A DNA stretch of 64,000 nucleotides from positions 616,501 to 680,500 of the forward strand of contig CALYLW010000334.1 of assembly GCA_944989445.1 (NCBI GenBank). The letters are read 5' to 3'. The position numbers were made by a program, and so were the translations under genes. This document shows positions 56,401 to 64,000 of the stretch, in pieces; position 1 is the first letter of the stretch, and each line of letters opens with the position of its first letter. This DNA comes from Ampullaceana balthica (lineage: Eukaryota > Mollusca > Gastropoda > Lymnaeidae). A model generated the notes under the pieces. It ran no database searches. It saw only the letters and a list, made by a program, of their open reading frames with translations, and was not told the origin of the DNA.

Positions 56401-58675
56401 TTGGAATTCTAAAGTTGAAACATATTTGGGTGACAAGCCAACTTTGGGCAGCTACCTTTAAATTTGGTCTTGAGTACGTCAGGTGTTAGCACAGAGTAGT
56501 TTCTAAAATCTTCCATAGAAATGGCACCGTTCAGAACAGCTATCTGTTGACCAGACAACAAAAAAAAGCCAGATATTCATTGGGACCTACAATGGACAAG
56601 TCACTTCTCAGAAATATAATAAAGATAAAATAAAAATCAAAGAAATGTGATCATCTTGAAAATCGTGTAAGGAGGTTTAGATTATTAAATTATTTTTTAA
56701 ATACATATAGTTTAAGAAAGTCCCTCTTTTCTCCAATTTAGTGTTGTCCTGGGTAATATAAAAATGCAATAAATAGGTACAAAATTATGACGGCAAATTA
56801 TATGTATTTTTACGTAATCATATTTTTAAAAAAATTATAACATATACAGCGGAACCTGGTTATTTTTGTGGTCTTTGGGGGTTGCAAAAAACAGTTGAGA
56901 TAACCAATTATCAAAATAAACAAAAACCAATATGGCGGCAATATTAACATGTGTTTGAAATCATAAGCATTCTAATCAATTATACAAATAAAAATTTTGA
57001 ACACTCAACAATTTAATAAATTTAAAGCTCTTTCTGACCAATTTTAAATATTTTTTGAAACCACTGTCTTTTATGAATGAAACTCTGGGAAAATAGTAAA
57101 AGCAGCACTAGTAGTAGAATAATTTTAATGATGTTGAATGAATGGTGCCAATGACAACTATTTTGTACATGGCATACTATGGTATTTTATAATATCGTGG
57201 AGTGACTAGGACAGGATAATTGTGAGTGGTGCGGAGAGCGGGTGTAGAGAAGCCAGATGCTCAGAGGTGTGACACATTGGGTCTATAGCATTGCCTAGAT
57301 GAAAGGGCCCAGGAATGTTACGGGTAACGTTCTCAATTACAGGTCTGGCTACGCGCCAGTCTTTTAGATGAAAGAATCTGCGTCGCCTTTACAATGTATG
57401 TCTGAGATGGGGAAGCAATAAAATGGGGGGAGAAATTTGGGACTGGATATTCGGAGGGTAGATTGACTGAAGGAGATGGAGACTAGACGGAGACCGAAGA
57501 GCAGAATAAGTGAATGCATGGTTAAGAGATCTCAATTTAGTATATTATTTAATTAATGCCATATCAGGTAATTTTAAAGCCTAATTATGAACTATATTAA
57601 TGTTAATTAAAATAATAACTAAATTTATTGTAGCTTCAGGGACTTCTGTCACTAAAAGTGGGCGTAATCATGCCTTTCGGGATAATTGAAATTAAATGCC
57701 TTACACCAATAGAAATTATAATGTCACTGACATATCATAGCTAAATGAAAATGGAACAATGAATTATAGATATGTTTATGATGTAACATGATTTTAATAC
57801 CAAAAAAAATTATTTTGAATTCCTTTATAAAAAATTAATACAGGGTTATATTATATTTGGGTTTCATTGAAAATTTTTAAAGTTACGGCCGAAAAGTAGG
57901 TCACAATACCGATATTTGGGCAAAAAATATCCGAATTTTATGACAAAATAGTCTTTTTATACAGGCGATTGGTCATGGGAATCTAGATAACCAATGTTGA
58001 GTGGCACATTTGGACCTCTTTTGTGCTTGAGATATTAGGGTTCGGAGACATAAACAATTGACATAAGCAATAAGAAAATGCTAAAACATAGAGATACTTT
58101 GGCGGTTCCTTTAAAAAATTATAACTTAATAGAGTTGGCAAGGTAACAGAGGTTAAGAAAAATGGGTTCCATTAATTTAATACAATAATCAGTAAAAAAT
58201 TTTTAGAACTTACATCAACTTACATCCCTCAAAATAGTATTTTAAGACAGTTCATTAACTTTGCATTATTTATTAAGCTCGTTGAAAAATAGGTTTAATC
58301 AAGGTAGCAGCATTTTCCTCATCAAATCAAGATTTGAATTTAAAAAAAGAAAAAAAAAGTAATCTAAAAGTTTTGATTTTTCTTTTCATAAAAACATTAA
58401 AGATTGTCAGCTTTAGAGTGACTTTAAAAAATTCTTGTTAAGACTAGACATTTAGACGATGAAGAAAGATTATGGTATAATTTATTGCTGTAGAAAATTA
58501 AAATTGATGATACTTTGGTTAAATATGTATCTAACAAAAGTTGTTTTTTAAAAATGTTTATTGGAGAAAATGTGCACCATACACCACAAAGTGACTGTTG
58601 GGTTAATGTTTTCAGTGTACGATAAGTGGATTTACTTGCATTATTACTTAAGTCACACTAACAATAGTTACAATG

Positions 58676-58722
<47 letters not shown>

Positions 58723-61700
58723 CTGACCTCCTGATAAACTTCTTTCATCAGCTTCCCAGTATACAAACTGTCCGGATCTTGAGCAATTGTTTTAAGTGTT
58801 GAAGCCAAAGATTTCCAAACAATGGTATCATTCACAGTCTTAGGGTTAGATCCATCCATAAAAAGTTTTTTCAAATTTGTATCCGTCAAATGACTTTGTT
58901 CTTGTAACAAAAGTCTTGCTGTATTCAAACAAAATAATTGGAAGGAAAAAATATAAAAAAATTTTAGATTTAATAAACATTAAGTGGCTTTAAATGTATG
59001 GGGAAAAAAATATTTCTCCCAATTCTAAACAAAAAGAAGTTATAAAGTAATTAACTTGCACCAAGAAGGGAACTTTTTGAACATGAGTTACTTCACAGTG
59101 TAAAAATTGAGCAATATTTAAATATCTTAATATAACATTTAAGCTGAACAAATTTTAAATGTTCTCTCTCAACTAGGCATGGAGATAGATATCACTGATA
59201 ATTACCAAGTTCTTCAGAAACAAGAAACCCATCATCTGCAAGGTTTATGGCAGGTTGAATAAGATCTTCCCATTGGAGCCTACAAATTTATTAGAGAATA
59301 AATCAGGATAAACTTCATAAAGATTTTAAAAACTAAATTGACAGATTTATCATTTTAACACGTATTATGTTGAGAAAATAGAATGCATCTTTAAAATTAA
59401 TGAATCAACAATTCCATTATTTAAAAATCAAATTAAAATGTACACATGGATGCATGTTTTTATAATGAAGAAACTACAAGCATAAATCTACATTTTTTTT
59501 TAAATTTAGCAATCCAAACTGTCTAATTTCTGACCAACCAGTGCCTATTTTTAGCTTCAAAATTAATTTGTTAAACAATCAAGTTCATCCATGTTCTAAG
59601 CCAGTGGTTCTTAACCGGTGCTCCGCGGAGCACTGGTGCTCCGCGAGGTAGTTGCAAGTGCTCCGCGAAATTATGAAACTCAAAATTTAATGTTCACTCA
59701 CTTACTCTATCTGATTGAGCTGAACAAATGCTTATAATAGGTAGTCCAAACGGGGAAAAATCGGCCTTTTTGCCTATTTTTACCGTATTTTTCATATCAA
59801 TTGAAAGCTTGGCTTTTAACCTAATTTTTGTTGTAAAATCAAATCGGTGTTTAAATTTCACTCGGAGCGCCGCCGTTGAGAACAACGCTACTCACAATTG
59901 AATTTGACTAACACTAACATGGCAGGGTAAAGCTTGCTCGCCCGGCGAAAGTAGGTCAGTGAAGCTTTAATCGGAGCTGTCAAATGTTCAAGTAAGTAGT
60001 AAAATAAACATCTTCTTTTAAATATTTGAAGATATTTTATGAATAATTAAAAGTTGAAATTCTAAAAATAAACCCCAAAAAATCAAAAAAATATTTATAT
60101 AAGTAAAAGAAAAAGTTTAAAATTTTAATTATTTACGGGTGAAGACCTAGGACCTAGGCCTACCTACCTATTGGGGTGGATTTCGGTCGTTAAGTTCGGA
60201 TCATAATGTTAAAAAAGTATTATTAATTCCCAATTCATTTTTGGTTTTTACAGTAATACCCAATAATGGACAAATTTCTTATCAAACGAAAAGCGAATGA
60301 TTCGGAAGAACAAAATACTAAAAATGGACCGAGTACAAGTGGAAGCGGTAGTAATGCTCTTGCTGCACATATTGTGTCTGATACAAACGGTAGAATTAAA
60401 AGAAGAAAAATTAATCGACAGTATTCTGAAGAATATTTAAGTTTTGGATTTACATACATTTGTGAGGAAGAATATCACATGCCACAATGTATTGTATGTG
60501 GAGAAAAATTATCCAACAGCGCGATGGTTCCTACCAAGTTGAAACGTCACTTTTCTACAAATCACGCCAACCTTGCTACAAAAACTAAAGATTATTTCAA
60601 ACGATTGTTAGATACGCAAGCTAAACAAGTAAAATATTTTGAAAAAACTGTGAAAATTTCCGATAAGGCACAATTGCCGTCATATAAGGTTGCTGAAATG
60701 ATTGCTGTTCAGTTAAAACCACATACTATAGCAGAGTCTTTAATTATACCTGCATGTTGTGAAATGGTTAAAATTATGTTTGGCGATGAAGCAACAAAGG
60801 AAATAATGAAAATTCCTAGTTCAAATGATACAATAAAAAATAGAATTAAAAATATGTCGGATGATATCGAGAAAACAGTTGCCGATAAGCTTTCCAAACG
60901 GCATTTTGCTCTGCAAATTGACGAGTCCACTGACATAAGTGGAAAAGCTCATATACTAGGGTTCGTTCGTTTCATTCATGAAAACGAAATAGTGAATCAA
61001 TTTCTATGCTGTCTTGAGCTTACCGAACGTTCGACAGGACAAGATGTCTTTGATTCTATTTCTTCCTATTTCGAACAATTCAAAATATCATGGGAGTTGT
61101 GTGTGGGAATTTGTACGGACGGTGCTCCATCAATGGTAGGCTCATTAAAAGGGTTTGTGACTCTCGCCAAGAAAAGAAACGTCAATATTATATCTACTCA
61201 CTGTTTTTTGCACAGAGAATCTCTAGTGTCCAAAACATTACCAGTAGCATTAAAACCTGTGCTAGACAAAGTTGTAAATATGGTAAACTTCATAAAATCG
61301 AGACCTTTGAAAATACGTGTCTTTAAAAATCTTTGCATCTCTATGGAAGCCAAGTACGAATCTTTGCTTTTGCATTCTGAAGTGAGATGGTTATCCAGAG
61401 GAAAAGTGTTACGTCGTTTCTTAGAACTGAAGGATGAATTGATGACCTTTTTCCAAAATGAAAATATGGATGATTTTGTGGAATATCTTCAAAATGACAT
61501 TTGGTGTGCTAAATTGGCATATTTAGCTGATATTTTTTATTATTTAAATTGTGTTAATACCGGCCTTCAAGGAAGAAAAGAAAATTTTTTAACATCGACT
61601 GACAAATTGACAGCCTTTCGGAAAAAAGTTATTTTTTGGACAAATCGTTGGTTGGAGAAAAAGAAAGTAGATATCTTTCCTTCTCTTAATGATAACACTA

Positions 61701-63809
61701 CCGACGAAATTATTTCAGCAGTAACAGAGCATTTAACTTTATTAGAAGAAAAGATTGAATTTTATTTTCCATCAATAAACATAGAAACATATGACTGGAT
61801 ACGTAATCCCTTTGCCACGGTTGATACATCTAATAATAAGTTGTCATACCAAGAAGAAGAAGAATTAATCAACCTATCATCGGATCGTACACTTAAAATA
61901 AAATTTTCCGAAATGGTTCTGCAGGAATTTTGGATCTCTGTGCAAGAAGAATACTCAGCTCTCTCCATGAAGTAACTTAAAATCTTGTTGCAATTTTCAA
62001 CATCATATTTGTGTGAACTCGGTTTCTTGATAGTCACCAACATAAAAACTATAAAACGAGCAACACTTACTAATTTGGATGAAGAATTGAGGGTAGCTAT
62101 TTCTAAAATTAGGCCTAATATCACTGAAATTTGTAAAAACCGTCAAGCTCAGGTTTCACATTAAATCTTTTTATTTTTCTGAATTAAATTTTGCTCAATG
62201 TTATTTTTTACTTATTAAATTTATGTTTATTAAAAATTTGTTTGTCATGTTATAAATTTAAACTCTTATGTTATGTTTTATTTTCAATAAAAGTCGTACG
62301 TATGTGTATTTGTTTGGTTTTTTTTACTCCTTGATTTTGGTGTTCCCCAAATTTTTGTCATGATCAAAAGTGCTCCCCGACTTCAAAAGGTTAAGAACCA
62401 CTGTTCTAAGCTAAGGTTCTTTTCAAGAGATAGTTCAAGAATGAAATCTTGTGACCATAACTTTTTATCAGATTACAAGCCCATGTATGTCCCTCTTACT
62501 GATGCTGTGATAAGAGTCTTTAGAAGAACAAATACCTTACCGACCATGTTGCTCATGCATCTCACGCAGTCCTTTAACAAGGCCAGGGACACCAGCAGAT
62601 TGGACACTCTGGTAGAGATAACATTTAAAGTTTCGATGAAATAATATTAAGAAACACATAATACTGATTCAAAGAAATAATGAACTAACTTTACAGTGTT
62701 TACTTGAGTTGATAAGAAATTTTATAAAGTAATCCTTGTTTAAGGCATCAATTATGATTTTATCAATTAATGTTCATAATCATTAAGATTTTTTTTCATC
62801 ATTCACTATCTTGCATTATTTAATATAAACATAAATCCAATAAAATCTACAAACACTTTGAAATTAAAATGATTTAGCCAATATGAAACTCACAAAATCA
62901 TCCTTTATTTCTGCAGGGTTAAGAGAAAATGGTGCTTTCTCTCGGAAGTTGTAGCCTACTGACTTTTTGAACTTGTGGTCATGAACTAGAGCAAAGCCCC
63001 CTCTAGGAATATTTAAAATAAAAGACAGACTAATTAAATGCTAGACTAATTGTGTTCGCTTTCTCTTGAAAAAATGAAATATGGTACATTTCAAACACAC
63101 CACTATCACTTTCAGGAATAAGGATAAATAAATCATTCAACATCTTTCTATTAATTTTATATGAACCTTAAAGAATTATATCCATAAGTTAAAATCTCCT
63201 ACCCTCCAATACCAGCATGCGCAGGGTTGACCACTACAAGACAGAATGAAGCAGCCACAGTGGCATCTACAGCATTTCCTCCATCTTTCAACACCCGCAG
63301 GCCTATCTCACTACAGCGGACATCATCACAGGCTACTGCAGCATGACCATGGAACTGGACAAATACAATTTAAACATATAGGCTATGTGAAGTTGTCATC
63401 AGACCGAAACATAACAATCAATATCGACACTCTGTAATACATAGCACTGAATTATTAAAAGACATTCCTGGCTGGAATAGAAATGAAATGATGAAAACTT
63501 TTTTTTATATAAATAAATTAACTTTACATTCTTTTTTAAGAAAATAAAGAAATTATCCAACCAAACTTTTAATTCAACAAAAAATGTGATTTTTACACAG
63601 CTAGTTTTTATTCTTAACATGTAAAAGTTTGATAGAGAGAGCATTTAACATTCATTTTAAGAGCATTGAAATACATTTATGCACATCATGTAAAGCTTAC
63701 CTGCTTAGGTTCCAAATAAATGGTTAACACCAGAGCCACAGTTATGGCAACAGCAAATACAATAGCTGATATGATTATCACACGCAGTCCTCTGTTTTGT
63801 GGTCCATAT
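53242..63809 (-). CDS. GGT: Gamma-glutamyltransferase (glutathione hydrolase), thirteen exons, first exon outside the window
   Basis: Joined minus-strand exons: 63701-63809, 63203-63354, 62894-63002, 62541-62608, 59206-59279, 58728-58918, 56456-56543, 56090-56220, 55725-55966, 55337-55439, 54415-54538, 53931-54038, 53242-53405. All borders are GT/AG and phases agree, giving 553 residues in view. Residues about 8-30 form a signal anchor. The enzyme is a type II membrane ectoenzyme that cleaves gamma-glutamyl bonds of glutathione outside the cell. The proenzyme cuts itself before the nucleophile Thr (here residue 371, codon 55775-55777, in S-G-T-S-H-L-S-V). Also visible: G-G-N-A-V-D-A-T, G-I-G-G-G, the substrate Arg in N-F-R-E-K-A-P, Q-S-S-M-S-P-T and G-G-S-G-G-M-K-I-T-T. 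It is antisense to its intronic hAT element. Confidence 0.95.
53931..54038 (-). CDS. GGT: GGT exon
   Basis: Encodes S-P-R-V-H-N-E-L, matching the P-R-(L/I/V)-H-(N/H)-Q-L motif. Confidence 0.93.
54415..54538 (-). CDS. GGT: GGT exon with the oxyanion-hole glycines
   Basis: Encodes Q-P-Q-S-S-M-S-P-T and I-I-G-G-S-G-G-M-K-I-T-T. Confidence 0.94.
55337..55439 (-). CDS. GGT: GGT exon
   Basis: Encodes M-N-S-N-F-G-S-K and S-G-I-I-L-N-N-V-L-T-D-F. One of the two adjacent Asp residues of the usual D-D-F motif is Thr here. Confidence 0.93.
55725..55966 (-). CDS. GGT: GGT exon with the autoprocessing site and catalytic threonine
   Basis: Encodes Y-K-F-A-Y-G-H-R and L-G-D-P, then the proenzyme cleavage point S-G|T-S-H-L-S-V. 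Residues after it form the small subunit. Confidence 0.95.
56090..56220 (-). CDS. GGT: GGT exon
   Basis: Encodes L-A-P-P-A-G-G-A-L-V-A-L-I-L and L-T-Y-H-Q-L-I-E, in line with P-x-S-G-P-V-L-A-L-I-L and T-Y-H-R-I-V-E. Confidence 0.93.
56456..56543 (-). CDS. GGT: GGT exon
   Basis: Encodes L-N-G-A-I-S-M-E-D-F-R-N-Y, the G-G-x-(I/V)-T-x-E-D-L-x-x-Y family motif. Confidence 0.92.
56845..57545. other. GGT intron insert of unknown class
   Basis: Starts near CAGCGGAACCTGGTTATTTT, like a Tigger-type terminus, and contains a less AT-rich segment at 57200-57500 that differs from the intron around it. No right end recognised. Confidence 0.3.
58678..58719. repeat. (TA)n microsatellite next to a GGT splice donor
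   Basis: About 21 perfect TA dinucleotides. Confidence 0.95.
58728..58918 (-). CDS. GGT: GGT exon
   Basis: Encodes L-A-S-T-L-K-T-I-A-Q and S-L-Y-T-G-K-L. A (TA)n run starts about eight bases beyond its donor gtcaga. Confidence 0.92.
59206..59279 (-). CDS. GGT: GGT exon
   Basis: Twenty-four full codons with R-L-Q-W-E-D-L-I-Q-P-A-I, matching the R-L-P-W-x2-L-x-x-P family motif. Confidence 0.92.
60266..61975 (+). CDS. hAT transposase, ZBED5/SCAND3-like, ended by a premature stop
   Basis: 569 codons. A BED-type zinc finger uses C75, C78, H95 and H100. The catalytic core shows I-D-E-S-T-D (D219/D223) and C-T-D-G-A-P-S-M (D285). After the stop at 61973-61975 the same frame stays open for 62 more codons to TAA at 62162, and that stretch looks like the rest of the C-terminal dimerisation domain. 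A single nonsense change therefore seems to remove the dimerisation end. This is a transposon gene, not a domesticated host ZBED gene, because it sits between intact transposon ends. Confidence 0.92.
   Translation: MDKFLIKRKANDSEEQNTKNGPSTSGSGSNALAAHIVSDTNGRIKRRKINRQYSEEYLSFGFTYICEEEYHMPQCIVCGEKLSNSAMVPTKLKRHFSTNHANLATKTKDYFKRLLDTQAKQVKYFEKTVKISDKAQLPSYKVAEMIAVQLKPHTIAESLIIPACCEMVKIMFGDEATKEIMKIPSSNDTIKNRIKNMSDDIEKTVADKLSKRHFALQIDESTDISGKAHILGFVRFIHENEIVNQFLCCLELTERSTGQDVFDSISSYFEQFKISWELCVGICTDGAPSMVGSLKGFVTLAKKRNVNIISTHCFLHRESLVSKTLPVALKPVLDKVVNMVNFIKSRPLKIRVFKNLCISMEAKYESLLLHSEVRWLSRGKVLRRFLELKDELMTFFQNENMDDFVEYLQNDIWCAKLAYLADIFYYLNCVNTGLQGRKENFLTSTDKLTAFRKKVIFWTNRWLEKKKVDIFPSLNDNTTDEIISAVTEHLTLLEEKIEFYFPSINIETYDWIRNPFATVDTSNNKLSYQEEEELINLSSDRTLKIKFSEMVLQEFWISVQEEYSALSMK
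61976..62164 (+). pseudogene. Out-of-reach C-terminal part of the hAT transposase
   Basis: In-frame continuation including Y-L-C-E-L-G-F and N-L-D-E-E-L-R, typical of the hAT C-terminal dimerisation region. It is separated from the main frame only by the stop at 61973. Confidence 0.8.
62541..62608 (-). CDS. GGT: GGT exon
   Basis: Twenty-two full codons with S-A-G-V-P-G-L-V-K-G, matching the conserved V-A-V-P-G-E motif. The intron downstream of it holds the 2.8-kb hAT element. Confidence 0.92.
62894..63002 (-). CDS. GGT: GGT exon with substrate-binding arginine
   Basis: Completes G-I-G-G-G and carries Y-N-F-R-E-K-A-P, whose Arg aligns with the residue that binds the glutamyl carboxylate. Confidence 0.94.
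63203..63354 (-). CDS. GGT: GGT exon: N-terminal Ntn-hydrolase segment
   Basis: Encodes H-A-A-V-A-C-D, G-G-N-A-V-D-A-T-V-A-A and N-P-A-H-A-G-I-G-G, conserved through the family. Confidence 0.94.
63701..63809 (-). CDS. GGT: GGT exon: cytoplasmic end and membrane anchor
   Basis: Ends L-E-P-K-Q before gtaagc; contains R-V-I-I-I-S-A-I-V-F-A-V-A. The acceptor (CCAAAAAG) is weak and no in-frame ATG precedes it, so the start lies in an upstream exon beyond the edge. Confidence 0.8.
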
Positions 63810-64000
63810 CTTTTTGGATTTAAGATGCAAAATCAAATTAAAATATTGGAAATATCCTAATTATTTATTTGCTGCAGAGGCTATCCTAATTTTGCATCAA
63901 TTTGATCCTTCCATACCAGGCTTTTCCAAGCCAGGGTGCTGCACCCACAGGGGTACCAAGGCGACAGCTCAGGAGATGACAAGAAGTAATTATTAAATAA
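63810..64000. other. Intron at the right edge
   Basis: No exon seen; the first GGT exon must lie further right. Confidence 0.5.

Larger units (their letters stand above)
59602..62403 (+). mobile_element. Near-complete hAT transposon with target duplication, in a GGT intron
   Basis: Inverted termini CAGTGGTTCTTAACC and GGTTAAGAACCACTG are flanked by the 8-bp TTCTAAGC (59594-59601 and 62404-62411). It is 2802 bp and carries its own transposase gene. The clean ends and intact frame point to recent arrival. Confidence 0.95.

Noticed and set aside
60266..61975. Domesticated host ZBED-type gene
   Set aside because: It lies between intact hAT termini with an 8-bp target duplication and carries a premature stop, so it is a transposon copy.

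Overview
The window is nuclear DNA of an animal. All recognisable host genes are split by long AT-rich introns with GT/AG borders, and roughly half of what can be read is transposon or satellite: Helitrons, hAT elements, non-LTR LINEs, tRNA-derived SINEs, MITEs and many minisatellites. The repeat mix, the secreted VWC/pacifastin-like cysteine repeats and the conserved-core SINEs suggest a lophotrochozoan, most likely a mollusc such as a gastropod. That assignment is inference; no mitochondrial or rRNA marker is present.

Layout. (1) 1-7.3 kb: no host gene; a LINE 3' fragment, three minisatellites (22-, ~42- and 39-nt units) and a palindromic MITE. (2) 7.3-25.3 kb, plus strand: a 13-exon gene that can be assembled exactly. 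It encodes a signal peptide followed by twelve cysteine-rich mini-domains, one per exon, 506 residues in all. Every intron is phase 0, and seven of the twelve introns carry minisatellites, almost all with a different period. (3) 26.8-42.2 kb and 45.3-50.4 kb, minus strand: two related, partly decayed copies of a second gene of the same family (A and B), convergent with the first gene. They are a segmental duplication. Copy A has grown about threefold by insertion of Helitrons, hAT elements, a LINE and a tandem array of Helentron-like units. (4) 53.2-63.8 kb, minus strand: thirteen exons of a gamma-glutamyltransferase (glutathione hydrolase) gene, complete except for the first exon, which lies beyond the right edge. 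A 2.8-kb hAT transposon with a nearly intact transposase sits antisense in one of its introns.

How the parts relate. The tandem-domain gene and copies A and B are secreted-protein genes built from one exon type, so the left 50 kb looks like a local family growing by exon and segment duplication. GGT is an unrelated conserved housekeeping neighbour: a membrane-anchored ectoenzyme that starts breakdown of extracellular glutathione. The transposons explain most of the spacing. Comparing copies A and B gives natural empty sites that confirm several insertion boundaries.

The most notable material is the previously unannotated tandem mini-domain gene with its phase-0 exons, its alternating two-exon repeat unit and its private intronic minisatellites, one of which starts exactly at a splice donor.
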